64,000 bases of DNA from Psychrobacter sp. GP33 (GCF_014119005.1 NZ_JACGYX010000002.1:310001-374000); one strand, 5' to 3'; counted from the first letter of the stretch, positions 24,740-34,051 are shown. Notes: generated from the letters alone by a model not told the origin. Numbers and translations are program-made.

Positions 24740-26422
24740 ATGAGTATGTCGTTTGGGCTATTGGCCACCCTAAATACCTCACAAAGGCTCACTCCACAAA
24801 TGCAGCAAGCGATTAAATTGCTGCAGCTGTCAAGCCTTGAGCTGGCACAAGAGGTACAACTCAAATTGGATAGCAATCCTTTGCTTGAGCGTATTGAAGA
24901 CGATGACGATGACTTCACTGCCATACCGGACACAACTTTAAACCTTGATACGTGGAATAGCGACACGGGCAGCTCGTCAGCAAACGACACGGAATATAAT
25001 TCTGACGATAGTTATGATGATAGTAACTATGCTGATGATAGCTATAGCAATGATGATGCATTTAGTAATAGCTTTGATAAGTTACAGCAGTCTAGTATCG
25101 AAGATAATGTGCTGGACAATGGCGATATCAATAATGACTATCAAGATATTGATTTTGGTAGCGACTTGAATAGGATTGATTCAGGAAACTATGCCGCGTC
25201 ATCGGTGCAAGGAAGCCATGCATTTGACGAATTGGACGACTATCAAGGCAGTACCAGCGCCTGTATTCAAGATCATGTGCGCTGGCAGCTTAATTTTAAA
25301 CACTTATCCGACACCGATACGCTCATTGCCAATTATCTGATGGATTCCATGGATGACATGGGCTTTATCCAGCTTGATATTAATGAGTTGCTGCAAAGCT
25401 TTACGACTGTGGCAAGTTTTTATCAATGGGACAATCACGTCGAGCGCGATGAAATAATGGCGGTACTGCGTGTTATCCAATCCTGTGATCCTTTGGGCGT
25501 GGGTGCGCGCACACTTAGTGAATGCCTTGCCCTTCAACTTGCCAAGCTTGATAAAAATACCGAGAATTTAGCGCATGCAGTCGCCTTATTATCCGCCAGT
25601 GAACACTTGGTTAGTAATAATATTAAAGCGTTGACTGACGCCACCGGATTACTGCCTGAAAATATAACCCCAGCGCTACAGTTACTGCGTACGCTCAATC
25701 CCGCGCCCGGCTTATTGTTTCAAAGCAGTCAGCCCGATTATACCCAGCCGCCTGCCAGCTACGATATTCCCGATATCATCGTGACACCCATCGGTCGTAG
25801 TAAAGCGGATAGCGTAGTAAAAACCACCGTACAAACGGAGGGCTGGTATGTCAGGCTTAATCCAGAAACTTTACCAAAGCTGCGTGTTAATCAAGAATAT
25901 GCCAGCCTCGTCAAACGTGGCGATAATAGCCCTGACAATCAATATTTGCGTGATAATCTCATGGACGCACGGCTATTTATTCGCAGTATAGAAGAGCGCA
26001 ACCAAAACTTACTAAAAGTAGCCACCAGTATCGTACGGCGTCAGCAAGCCTTTTTGCAGCATGGCGCAACTAGCATGCAACCGCTGATTTTAAAAGAAGT
26101 AGCCGATGAAGTAGAGCTGCACGAATCGACCGTTTCACGCCTGACTACCAGCAAAATTATGCTTACCCCACAAGGCTTATTTTCCCTCAAGCATTTTTTC
26201 TCATCGCACGTCAGTAGTAGTGACGGTGATATCTCATCGACGGCTATTAGCGCTATGATTAAACAGTTGATCACGGATGAGAACCCTAAAAAACCTCTCT
26301 CCGACAGTCGTATTCAAGCTCAACTTTTAGCAGACGGTATTGATATCGCCCGGCGTACGGTTGCCAAATACCGCGAAGCGATGAACATCGGCTCTTCAAC
26401 CCAGCGTAAACAAAAATACTAG
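24740..26422 (+). CDS. rpoN: RNA polymerase sigma-54 factor
   Basis: This alternative sigma factor needs AAA+ activators and reads -24/-12 promoters. The 560-residue protein has region I (Q-rich, residues 1-50, LTPQMQQAIKLLQL), an unusually long acidic region II (about residues 53-170, rich in Asp, Ser and Asn), the core-binding domain (175-330), the HTH region (DEVELHESTVSRLTTSK) and the RpoN box ARRTVAKYRE near residue 540. E. coli RpoN is 477 residues; the extra length is mostly the acidic linker. hpf follows downstream, as in many proteobacteria, but 410 bases away. Confidence 0.96.
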   Translation: MSMSFGLLATLNTSQRLTPQMQQAIKLLQLSSLELAQEVQLKLDSNPLLERIEDDDDDFTAIPDTTLNLDTWNSDTGSSSANDTEYNSDDSYDDSNYADDSYSNDDAFSNSFDKLQQSSIEDNVLDNGDINNDYQDIDFGSDLNRIDSGNYAASSVQGSHAFDELDDYQGSTSACIQDHVRWQLNFKHLSDTDTLIANYLMDSMDDMGFIQLDINELLQSFTTVASFYQWDNHVERDEIMAVLRVIQSCDPLGVGARTLSECLALQLAKLDKNTENLAHAVALLSASEHLVSNNIKALTDATGLLPENITPALQLLRTLNPAPGLLFQSSQPDYTQPPASYDIPDIIVTPIGRSKADSVVKTTVQTEGWYVRLNPETLPKLRVNQEYASLVKRGDNSPDNQYLRDNLMDARLFIRSIEERNQNLLKVATSIVRRQQAFLQHGATSMQPLILKEVADEVELHESTVSRLTTSKIMLTPQGLFSLKHFFSSHVSSSDGDISSTAISAMIKQLITDENPKKPLSDSRIQAQLLADGIDIARRTVAKYREAMNIGSSTQRKQKY

Positions 26423-26832
26423 TGTCTATTTAATACAATTCAAAGTCATGCAACGTCAAAATAATGCTAAACACTAGTAACAGCATTTACCTGCCGTAAC
26501 TAAGTGTCTATTGAAACTATTTATAAAAAATAAAATTTTCTGATTATATAGATTTTAGTAAATATCGAAAGGTTTAGATACATTTCGATACACAATTTAC
26601 TCTTGCCAGCTGAGCTTATTCATGACAAATTAGAGACATATCAATAACCACTGCTAATCAGTTTCAACATCAAGTTATCTAACAATACTATTAAAATAGT
26701 GATCTTAGATAATAAGAAAACATAAAAGTAGAGAGCTGACAAATAAAGCAGAATTATTGATAAAGAGAGGTTTTTAGGACAGGATTCTTAATTACCGGTT
26801 GTATTATCAGCGATAACTATAAGGACAATAAT
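26423..26832. other. Leader region between rpoN and hpf
   Basis: A 410-base AT-rich gap with an AAGGAC ribosome-binding site for hpf at its end and a perfect AT-rich inverted repeat at 26676-26711. No ORF was seen. Confidence 0.45.
26676..26711. repeat. AT-rich nested inverted repeat upstream of hpf
   Basis: The outer arms TATCTAA/TTAGATA (26676-26682, 26705-26711) and the inner arms ACTATT/AATAGT (26687-26692, 26695-26700) can form one interrupted hairpin. There is no T-run, so it is not a classical terminator. Confidence 0.5.
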
Positions 26833-27213
26833 ATGAATGTTACTATCCGTGGTCACCATATCACCGTAACTGAAGCTATGAATAACGCTGTCCATGATAA
26901 GTTGACCAAAATAGAACGTCACTTTGATCAAATACAAAGCGTTCAAGTAATCCTATCACTCGATAATAGTGGTGCCAGCGATGGCGGTAAGAAGACCCAC
27001 AAAGCTGAAGCCATCATGAGAGTGTCAGGACAAGAAATGTTTGTACAGGCACTTGAGGATGACATGTATAAAGCCATTAACGAGATGGCAGACAAACTCG
27101 ACAGACAAGTAAGCAAATATAAAACGCGCTTAGAGCGGAATAAAGTAAAAGGGGCAGGTCGTGATGCACGATTTGGTGACCTAGATCTGGCAGATGTAGA
27201 ACCAGTTGCCTAA
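26833..27213 (+). CDS. hpf: Ribosome hibernation promoting factor
   Basis: A 126-residue protein of the short HPF/YfiA type that binds the 30S decoding site and helps form inactive ribosome dimers in stationary phase. Motifs are MNVTIRGHHITVTEAMNNAV at the start, KIERHFDQIQSVQVIL, and the basic helix DDMYKAINEMADKLDRQVSKYKTR. The length lies between E. coli HPF (95) and YfiA/RaiA (113), and there is no long-HPF dimerisation domain. AAGGAC precedes the ATG at good spacing. It sits behind rpoN, as in most relatives. Confidence 0.93.
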   Translation: MNVTIRGHHITVTEAMNNAVHDKLTKIERHFDQIQSVQVILSLDNSGASDGGKKTHKAEAIMRVSGQEMFVQALEDDMYKAINEMADKLDRQVSKYKTRLERNKVKGAGRDARFGDLDLADVEPVA

Positions 27214-27395
27214 TTACTAGTTGCTCAATTACCAAGCCTTTAATATTTAGTTTATTAGCTAATTGTTAAAATGAATTTGTAAGCATATATAATAAATAAA
27301 GCTACAATTCAGCTAACGGCTAGCTACTAATGAGTTCCTATAATGTGAGGAAAATTAGTTAATAAAAAAGTAGTAGGTAGTCGAGTAATTAGCAA

Positions 27396-27438
27396 AAAAA
27401 GAAAGACCGCAAGCGTATGATACGTTTGCGGTCTTTTC
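27396..27438. terminator. Bidirectional intrinsic terminator between hpf and thiS
   Basis: A nearly perfect 16-bp stem, AAAGACCGCAAGCGTA/TACGTTTGCGGTCTTT (one G-U), with a 3-base loop. An A-run precedes it and T residues follow. Confidence 0.92.
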
Positions 27439-27504
27439 TGTGACGTAAATTGCAAAAAATAATACCTTAATAAAGTTTTGAACAATGTAAATAGCAACTA
27501 ATAT

Positions 27505-27705
27505 TTAACCACCACCAACCGCCTGTACCACCTCGATTGTCATTCCCTCTACAATACCCACTTTATCAAGCTCACTTTTAGGAATCAACTCGCCATTGAC
27601 TTCAACAGCATAGCGACCGGTACTCAAGCCCATCTCATTCACCACCATTTGTACTGTTTGATGGGTAGTTTGCAATATTTTTCCGTTGATACTGATTGTA
27701 CTCAT
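27505..27705 (-). CDS. thiS: Sulfur carrier protein ThiS
   Basis: A 66-residue ubiquitin-like protein whose C-terminal glycine is adenylylated and thiocarboxylated to donate sulfur to the thiazole of thiamine. It shows the beta-grasp pattern (ISINGKILQ, YAVEVNGELIPKSELDK, TIEVVQAVGGG) and ends in Gly-Gly-Gly; most homologues end in a Gly-Gly tail. It is separated from thiG (50264-51100) by over 20 kb, while many genomes keep thiS-thiG together. Confidence 0.92.
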   Translation of the reverse strand: MSTISINGKILQTTHQTVQMVVNEMGLSTGRYAVEVNGELIPKSELDKVGIVEGMTIEVVQAVGGG

Positions 27706-27804
27706 AATAATTCTTCCTTAATCAATGCGACTATCCTTTATAAATCAAATTATGACTATTAGCTATTATTAGAAACCATGCCTTCATCAACGTGCTTTTA
27801 CGAA

Positions 27805-28176
27805 TTAGCTTGCATTGGTAGAGCGAAACGCGGTTACTGCCAGCCAGACCCAACCCGCTATCATCAGCACGCCACCGATAGGCGTAATCGCGCCAAACCA
27901 ACGCGGCGCACCAAGGGTCATCGCAAATAAGCTACCCGCAAAAATAATAACCCCAATTTGTAATAACCATGCCGTTGACTGTGCTGCAATGTTGAGGCGT
28001 ATCAATACCCCGACCAGCAATAGTCCTAAGGCATGGATAAACAAATAAAGGGTTGCCGTATGCCACCATTCTAACTGCTGTGCATCGACCAGATTTTTAA
28101 TACCATGCGCGCCGAACGCCCCTAACGCCACTGCAATAGCAAGATTAAGTGCGGCAATACCTATCCAATTCACCAT
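27805..28176 (-). CDS. DUF423 family membrane protein (YgdD-like)
   Basis: A 123-residue integral membrane protein with four hydrophobic segments. The signature is AVALGAFGAHGIKNLVD in the first helix and loop, LYLFIHALGLLLVG in the second, and LGAPRWFGAITPIGGVLMIAGW near the end. An ATG at 28200 is in frame, but the one at 28176 has AAGGG at good spacing and gives the family-typical N-terminus. The family is widespread, and its function is unknown. Confidence 0.88.
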   Translation of the reverse strand: MVNWIGIAALNLAIAVALGAFGAHGIKNLVDAQQLEWWHTATLYLFIHALGLLLVGVLIRLNIAAQSTAWLLQIGVIIFAGSLFAMTLGAPRWFGAITPIGGVLMIAGWVWLAVTAFRSTNAS

Positions 28177-28295
28177 TGTTAACCCTTCATCACTTTTCAA
28201 TTGGCTGCCTAATCGGTCGCTGCTTAAAATTCGCCTTTGCGCAAACAGTCATTCATTAATATTTAATCCAATACTATGCTTTTATAAAAGTTTAA

Positions 28296-29312
28296 TTACT
28301 GAATGTCATCTGGCAAAATCACGCTATCAATAGTCATGGCTTCACGAATTTTATCCATCGCGTTTTTTTCAATTTGGCGTACGCGTTCAGCTGATATTGA
28401 ATAAACAGCGGCAAGCTCGTGCAAAGTAGATTTTTGCTCGGACAACCAGCGCTGCTCAACAATATCACGTGAACGCTCATCCAAGGTATCCATAGCGGCT
28501 ATCAACGCGGAGGAATTATTTTCTTCCCAGTCTGCTTCTTCAACCATTTCCGCAGGATCAATACCGTCTTCTAAGAACAGTTGCGGTGCATAACGACCAT
28601 CATCGTCATCGCTAGTTTGGGTTTCAAATGAGGCATCATAAGAGGTTAGGCGCGATTCCATCTCTAGTACTTGCTTGCGCGTGACGTTTAAATCTTGGGC
28701 GATGGCATCTGCTTCTTCTAAAGTCAGCTGATTATTGGTCTTTTTTAAGCTCCGCAAATTAAAAAACAATTTGCGATGGGCTTTGGTGGTTGCTACCTTA
28801 ACAATACGCCAGTTACGAATGACAAATTCATGAATCTCAGCCTTAATCCAATGTACGGCAAAGGATACCAAGCGCACGCCCTTATTAGGGTCAAAGCGTT
28901 TAACCGCTTTCATAAGACCTAAATTGCCTTCTTGAATTAAATCGGCTTGCGGTAATCCGTAGCCTGAGTAACTGCGAGCAATATGAATCACAAAGCGCAG
29001 ATGCGACATGACCAATAAACGTGCCGCTTCGACATCGCCTTCATCATAATAACGATGGGCAAGCTCTTGTTCTTGCTGCGGCGTTAAGATAGGAATCTGA
29101 TGTACCGTATTAATATATGCGCCAACGTTTACCCCAGGTGCTGATAAGTGAGTCGGCATGGTAGGGACTAAATCGCGGGTACTGGTATTTTCAAAAGCAG
29201 TGGCATCATAAGGCGGACGTTCAGCTGCTGCCTTTAGCGCTGCATCGCGTGCTGGATTAGATTCAGGAGCAGGGCTGTCGCTATGTAGTGTTTTTATCGA
29301 GTCAGTAGCCAT
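28296..29312 (-). CDS. rpoH: RNA polymerase sigma factor RpoH (heat-shock sigma-32)
   Basis: This sigma factor directs transcription of chaperones and proteases under heat stress. The 338-residue protein contains region 2 (LRFVIHIARSYSGYGLPQADLIQEGNLGLMKAVKRFDPNKGVRL, seen as the usual conserved block), the RpoH box near KLFFNLRSLKK, and region 4 with ERSRDIVEQRW and an SAERVRQIEKNAMDKI helix-turn-helix. It is about 50 residues longer than E. coli RpoH (284) because of a polar N-terminus that reaches YINTVHQIPILTPQQE at about residue 65. No ftsYEX context is present. Confidence 0.95.
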   Translation of the reverse strand: MATDSIKTLHSDSPAPESNPARDAALKAAAERPPYDATAFENTSTRDLVPTMPTHLSAPGVNVGAYINTVHQIPILTPQQEQELAHRYYDEGDVEAARLLVMSHLRFVIHIARSYSGYGLPQADLIQEGNLGLMKAVKRFDPNKGVRLVSFAVHWIKAEIHEFVIRNWRIVKVATTKAHRKLFFNLRSLKKTNNQLTLEEADAIAQDLNVTRKQVLEMESRLTSYDASFETQTSDDDDGRYAPQLFLEDGIDPAEMVEEADWEENNSSALIAAMDTLDERSRDIVEQRWLSEQKSTLHELAAVYSISAERVRQIEKNAMDKIREAMTIDSVILPDDIQ

Positions 29313-29428
29313 AGTCTTGACCTTGATTAAAATGGAATAAGTAAAAGTTTATCAATTAAATGTTGTTATCTTGGTCACGCGTAGCACATTAATATGCTGA
29401 TAGCCTTAATTGTAAAGGATAGCGCGAC

Positions 29429-29926
29429 TCAGTTGGTATCGGTTTTGGTAATGATGAAGTGAAATATTGTATCGGGCTTGGGCGTATCTAAGCAGTTATC
29501 AGCCACGCTACTGGTCACTTGATTGAGTATTAATGTTAAAGCATGAGTGCCACTTTGCTGGGTTTGCTGACAAAATGCCAAAATGTCCGCTCGTGAATTG
29601 GGGTCGGTTGCAACCACATACAGCGACTCTCCACTATTAACGTCACGCAATGCAACTTTGGTTTTTAATAATGGCATAGGGCATGCCAAGCCACGACCAT
29701 CGACCATATTTTTAATAATTACCGACTCGTCCATTATCGCGGCAGATTCTGTCGCGCTTTCATCAAGTAGCTGCACTTGAGCAAGATGTATGTTAGCAAT
29801 GCATTCGGCTGGCAATAGCTGTAACAAAGTCACAGCAGTTTTCTGTAGGGGCACTGCCAACGTCTGCGCCAAATGAATAAAATATGGAGCGTGTAGCGTA
29901 AGCGTAGTTTGTTGGGTAGCGGTCAT
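29429..29926 (-). CDS. TusA-like sulfurtransferase with N-terminal extension
   Basis: A 165-residue protein whose C-terminal half is a TusA (SirA-like) fold: MVDGRGLACPMPLLKTKVAL with the sulfur-relay Cys82 in the CPMP motif, then GESLYVVATDPNSRADILAFCQQTQ. TusA proteins are normally about 80 residues. Here about 70 residues precede the domain, predicted helical (HLAQTLAVPLQKTAVTLLQLL), and about 30 follow it. The likely role is persulfide transfer, for example to tRNA thiolation or molybdenum cofactor pathways. The extension has no motif I recognise. It is a single gene between rpoH and the protease gene. Confidence 0.82.
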   Translation of the reverse strand: MTATQQTTLTLHAPYFIHLAQTLAVPLQKTAVTLLQLLPAECIANIHLAQVQLLDESATESAAIMDESVIIKNMVDGRGLACPMPLLKTKVALRDVNSGESLYVVATDPNSRADILAFCQQTQQSGTHALTLILNQVTSSVADNCLDTPKPDTIFHFIITKTDTN

Positions 29927-30308
29927 AATAAAACCCTTAAAATCTTAAATGTGGTTTTTCTTTATATTGTATTGCATGAGCAGCTTTTAGTTATGTTTAT
30001 TGTCGATTGACTATTATAACAAATCCTAGCTGAGCAACTACAGTCGATTGGACGTCCTGTCATCAACGCTGTTATTGAAATAATTAATGAGGCGCGTGTC
30101 TTTGTATAGATGTGAAAAAGCTTAAGTCAGGGCTTAAGTCAGCATAAATAAAAAAATATTCAGGAAGGCAATGTTGCCCAAAGATAACGCATTACTTAGA
30201 TATTGGTAGTGCGCAGCAGGTTAAAATTGACCAATGACTTGCAAGCTCGTATTATCAAAAATGATGAGTTGACTACTAGACATTTGACTAATAAGAAAGG
30301 ATGGGCAC
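29927..30308. other. Divergent intergenic region with a 12-base tandem repeat
   Basis: An AT-rich gap between the TusA-like gene and the M48 protease gene. It contains two adjacent copies of CTTAAGTCAG (30121-30142) and, at the right end, AAGGA for the protease. Nothing else was recognised. Confidence 0.4.
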
Positions 30309-32042
30309 ATGAACCCTGTTAATCGTTCTGCGTTAAATCGTGCCTTAATAAGTAAGCACCCGATACCACCTTTAGTTGGTTTACCTCATGCTTCATTCTC
30401 TTGTCTGCCGCAAGTTCTTTTATATCCAGGTATAGCGAGACGTTATAGCAGATTAGTAGTCATGGCGACAATTATGAGTGGGACGGTAGGCTTTAGTCAG
30501 GTAAGTCATGCTGCGGTAGCCTTGGCAACGGCAGCAACGAATGCGCCCAGTTCATTTAATAATATGATGGTAAGCTCATGGCAAAAGCCACCAGTTGTAG
30601 AGCTTACGCTGCCAAGTTTACAAGGGCAAGGGCTAAGCTTTGCCGATCAATATCAAAATAAACTCATCGGTGAGTGGTCACTACAAAAAATCAATGGTCA
30701 GGCAAAAATGGAGCATGACCCATGGATTCAAGAAACAATCAAAGGGATGACTTGGCGACTTAATGCCCAAGCCCGGCAGCAAGCACCGCTTGGCGTGGTG
30801 ATTCTGGATAATCCCAGTATTAATGCCTTTGCCGCGCCAGGCGGGGTGATTGGTATTAATACCGGTACTATCCTTGCTGCCAGTAGTATGGATGAGCTCG
30901 CAAGTGTGGTGGCACATGAGGTGGCACACATTAGTCAGCGCCATTATGAGCATGGTGCTGATGAGCGTCGGCAGGCGTTATTAATACAAGTCGGTGGCAT
31001 GTTGGCAGCGATTGCGGCATCAGCTGTTGATAGTGGTGGCGATGCGGCCGCTGCAGTCATGATGGGAAGCCAGACCGCTGCGATGAATAGCAGTATGGCG
31101 TTCAGCCGAAATAATGAGCGCGAGGCGGATCGGGTAGGTATGCAGATTATGACTCAAGCGGGCTACGATCCGCGCGCCATGCCGAGATTTTTTGCGACGA
31201 TGAATCAAAAAAGTCAGCTCAATCAAGTTGCCAATCGATTTTTACCCAGCTTTGTACGCTCGCATCCTTTGAGTAATGAGCGTTTAAGCGAAGCACAAAG
31301 CCGCGCCCAGTATTATCCTGCGTTATCACTTGCTCAGCAACAACGTCACCAAGCCTTATTCGATTTGCTGTATTGGCGGGTTCAAGTAACCGGTAAGCAT
31401 GTCTCCCAAACCTCACTCACCACTGCTGCGAAAAATAGCGTTGGTGCCAAAGTCGCCTTACTACTTTGGTACGCTCAGCAACAGCGCTTTACCGAGGCTG
31501 CGACTATCATGTCACAGCTCAATACCTTGCCAGATAACGAGCGCCAAGCGTTAGAGCCACTATTGTCGATTACTTATAGCCAAGTGTTAACGGAACAAAA
31601 TAAGTGGCAACAAGCAGTGGATGTGCTCATTCCTCAGCAGCGCCTTTATCCTGAACGGCGCGATTTGCGCTTGTATTTGGCTGAAGCATTAACCAATAAT
31701 AATCAGCCGACTGATGCTCAAATACTCCTCAAAACCCTAACTCAGCAGCAACCCAGCGACCGTTACGCTTGGCAAAGTTTGCAGTTAGCCAATGAAAAAA
31801 TTGCTAAAACATCAGCATCAGCGCCGCTTGCGCGCATTGCCACTATTAACGCGCTACGCTATCGCGGTCAAGACCAGCTGTGGAATGGCCGCTATGATGC
31901 TGCGCTCATCTCTTTAACCCAAGCTCAGCAATTAACTAAAAATATGCCAATCGCTGAACAAAGTAGCAGCGCTCGACCCTTATTAGCAAACATTACCCAA
32001 GAAATCAAAAACGTAAAAACCGCCAAAGACTATCAGCCTTAA
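30309..32042 (+). CDS. M48 family metalloprotease with TPR tail (BepA-like)
   Basis: A periplasmic zinc protease/chaperone that in E. coli (BepA/YfgC) checks assembly of outer-membrane proteins such as LptD. The 577-residue protein has an extended N-terminus with a signal-like hydrophobic stretch (about residues 47-68) ending in SHAA, the zinc motif HEVAH (203-207), a second site NEREADRVG with Glu270/Glu272, and a C-terminal half (about 340-560) of helical TPR-like repeats. AAGGA precedes the ATG. The true signal peptide may start at an internal methionine (M52 or M56), since the first 45 residues are atypical. Confidence 0.88.
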   Translation: MNPVNRSALNRALISKHPIPPLVGLPHASFSCLPQVLLYPGIARRYSRLVVMATIMSGTVGFSQVSHAAVALATAATNAPSSFNNMMVSSWQKPPVVELTLPSLQGQGLSFADQYQNKLIGEWSLQKINGQAKMEHDPWIQETIKGMTWRLNAQARQQAPLGVVILDNPSINAFAAPGGVIGINTGTILAASSMDELASVVAHEVAHISQRHYEHGADERRQALLIQVGGMLAAIAASAVDSGGDAAAAVMMGSQTAAMNSSMAFSRNNEREADRVGMQIMTQAGYDPRAMPRFFATMNQKSQLNQVANRFLPSFVRSHPLSNERLSEAQSRAQYYPALSLAQQQRHQALFDLLYWRVQVTGKHVSQTSLTTAAKNSVGAKVALLLWYAQQQRFTEAATIMSQLNTLPDNERQALEPLLSITYSQVLTEQNKWQQAVDVLIPQQRLYPERRDLRLYLAEALTNNNQPTDAQILLKTLTQQQPSDRYAWQSLQLANEKIAKTSASAPLARIATINALRYRGQDQLWNGRYDAALISLTQAQQLTKNMPIAEQSSSARPLLANITQEIKNVKTAKDYQP

Positions 32043-32122
32043 GCGGTTATATGGTGCGGTTAGTTGTTAGCAGCGTAAGCAATATCATTAATTCACATGA
32101 CGCAAAGCTGACTTATTAACAT

Positions 32123-32569
32123 TTATTGCAGCGCTTGCTTGACCAGTTTTGATATAATCGCTGGATCGGCACGTCCTGCAGTTTTGGTTTTTAACACGCC
32201 CATAACCGCGCCCATATCACGCATGGATGTTGCACCTTGTGCGGCAATTTCTGCATTGACCAATGCGGCAATTTCCGCATCATCCATCTGCGTTGGCATG
32301 AATTGATTGATAATATCAATTTCAAACTGCTCTTTCACCGCCAAGTCGTCACGATTGTTTTCAGTAAAAATCGTTAATGACTCCTGACGCTGTTTTAACT
32401 GTTTTTGCAGCACATCTAATACATCACTATCATCAAGTTGGGTTTGGCGATCAATCTCAATTTGTTTGATGACCGCTTGCACATTGCGCAATACCTTTAC
32501 GCGCTCAATATCATGAGCTTTCATTGACTTGATAATGTCGTCTGCAAGGCTTTGTTTAAGTGGGTTCAT
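32123..32569 (-). CDS. yqeY: GatB/YqeY domain-containing protein
   Basis: A 148-residue all-helical protein of the YqeY family, related to the C-terminal tRNA-contacting domain of GatB. Features are the N-terminal KQSLADDIIKSMKAHDIERVKVLRN and the C-terminal MRDMGAVMGVLKTKTAGRADPAIISKLVKQAL, which is the Gly/Ala-rich conserved end. Its function in bacteria is not settled. It lies downstream of rpsU on the same strand, a very conserved pairing, with a terminator between the two that may set their ratio. Confidence 0.92.
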   Translation of the reverse strand: MNPLKQSLADDIIKSMKAHDIERVKVLRNVQAVIKQIEIDRQTQLDDSDVLDVLQKQLKQRQESLTIFTENNRDDLAVKEQFEIDIINQFMPTQMDDAEIAALVNAEIAAQGATSMRDMGAVMGVLKTKTAGRADPAIISKLVKQALQ

Positions 32570-32678
32570 GATCGCTTCTCTTCCTTATAGGATTAAACAC
32601 AGTAGGCTTAAGTACACTAGGTTTAAATACAACGGATTTAAACACTAAGCTAAAAATACCACAATAAAAAGTGTAGCA

Positions 32679-32715
32679 TAAAAAACGCCACTGTCATCAA
32701 TAGATAGCAGTGGCG
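32679..32715 (-). terminator. Intrinsic terminator between rpsU and yqeY
   Basis: On the minus strand the stem CGCCACTG/CAGTGGCG ends in a run of T residues (the plus strand has A at 32681-32685). It lies after rpsU and before yqeY, so yqeY expression would need read-through or its own promoter. Confidence 0.8.
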
Positions 32716-32825
32716 CTCATATAACTGGTTGTGCTTAGGGTCTTTTTACCAATACCCTCATTGGCTTAAGTGACAAAAGAATGATAGCAATCAAATAAAT
32801 AACCGCTTATCTTCCGTCATTAAGA

Positions 32826-33041
32826 TTAGTACATACGCGTGGTACGGATAGTTTCGCGTTGTAGTTTTTTCTTATAACGCTTTACGGCAGCTGCTTTTTT
32901 ACGTTTACGCTCTTGCGTTGGTTTTTCAAAAAATTCACGTTTGCGTACGTCAGCTAAAACGCCTGCTTTTTCACAAGCACGTTTGAAACGACGGATAGCG
33001 ATGTCAACTGGTTCGTTTTCTTTAACCTTAACTGCAGGCAT
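32826..33041 (-). CDS. rpsU: 30S ribosomal protein S21
   Basis: A 71-residue, very basic protein with the full S21 pattern: [40 protein letters not shown], then a Lys/Arg-rich tail ending RTTRMY. It assists initiation on the small subunit. Length equals that of E. coli S21. The plain rpsU-yqeY order is kept, but no dnaG or rpoD follows, unlike in E. coli. Confidence 0.97.
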   Translation of the reverse strand: MPAVKVKENEPVDIAIRRFKRACEKAGVLADVRKREFFEKPTQERKRKKAAAVKRYKKKLQRETIRTTRMY

Positions 33042-33493
33042 GAAGACTCCTTATGAGGATGAGATATAAAGGCATTAGTCTGGCTGTATAATAGTAGGTA
33101 GCGACAATATCTCAAGATTGCACACATCAGCTCAAACTAGGATAATCTTGTGCAATAGCACAAGGGTGGTCATTCTAATAAAAAATGGTAATAAAGTCAA
33201 AGCCTTTCATGTATATCATCCGTACACTTTATTAGGTAAAACGTTAGATAAAACGTAGATTGTGGTTTATCTTTTAACTTTATTATGGCAAATTAACCCT
33301 ATTATTGAGTCAATTAGTACGACCTTAATAGCGGATATATCATTGATAACTAGACGATAAATGGTCGCGAAATAACTGATAAAAAATCCTCACTGTCTAT
33401 AACGATTTGGTTTCAGTTTATGCTATGATAATTTCCTTGTCAGAGCAGTCGGCATCTTTACGCTTTTTTGTCAGTTTTATTAAGGATATTGGG
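33042..33493. other. Divergent intergenic region between rpsU and the first cytochrome gene
   Basis: 450 AT-rich bases that carry the divergent promoters, with an AAGGA-type ribosome-binding site for the cytochrome at its right end. No ORF or RNA gene was recognised. Confidence 0.4.
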
Positions 33494-34051
33494 ATGAAAA
33501 AATCGGTATTAAACACGTCGCTACGTATGGTCTTAGGGACAGTGTTTGCGGTTACACTTGGCATCAGCATCAGCGCTTGTAGTGATGATAAAGAAGTCGC
33601 TCCATACGGTCAGGTGCTGGCAGTGGATCGTGTAGATGCCGCCGCTGATCTCGCTCGTAAAAATGCCCCGAAAGCAGAAGAAATGGTTTTTGAAGCAGCA
33701 GCTCCAGCGGCAGCCGACGATACAGCAACAGCTGCTGCAGCCACACCTGAACCTGATAGTGCGGATGCCGCATCTGCAGAAACAGCTACGGCTGTTCCAG
33801 TAGCCGCAACTGACAATGCAGGCGAGCAACTTTATAATGCTCAATGTATGGCATGTCATGCGACAGGCTTGCTCAATGCGCCTAAATATGGCGACGCTGG
33901 AGCTTGGGCACCACGTATTGCAAAAGGTAAAGACACTCTTTATACGCACGCGGCAAAAGGTTTTAATCAGATGCCACCACAAGCAACCAATGGCGTTACT
34001 GAAGATCAGATTCATGCTGCCGTTGACTATATGGTCGCTGCTGCCAGCTAA
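33494..34051 (+). CDS. Cytochrome c5-type lipoprotein
   Basis: A 185-residue protein: a signal peptide with lipobox SISAC (Cys29), an Ala/Asp/Glu/Pro-rich low-complexity linker (about residues 35-107), then a single c5-type cytochrome domain with CMACH (118-122), GAWAPRIAKGK and the axial Met160 in FNQMPP. The ATG at 33494 follows AAGGA and begins the signal peptide; the frame is open upstream to 33407 but without a matching leader. It is probably tethered in the outer or inner membrane, facing the periplasm, as a small electron carrier. The next gene is a clear paralogue. Confidence 0.9.
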   Translation: MKKSVLNTSLRMVLGTVFAVTLGISISACSDDKEVAPYGQVLAVDRVDAAADLARKNAPKAEEMVFEAAAPAAADDTATAAAATPEPDSADAASAETATAVPVAATDNAGEQLYNAQCMACHATGLLNAPKYGDAGAWAPRIAKGKDTLYTHAAKGFNQMPPQATNGVTEDQIHAAVDYMVAAAS

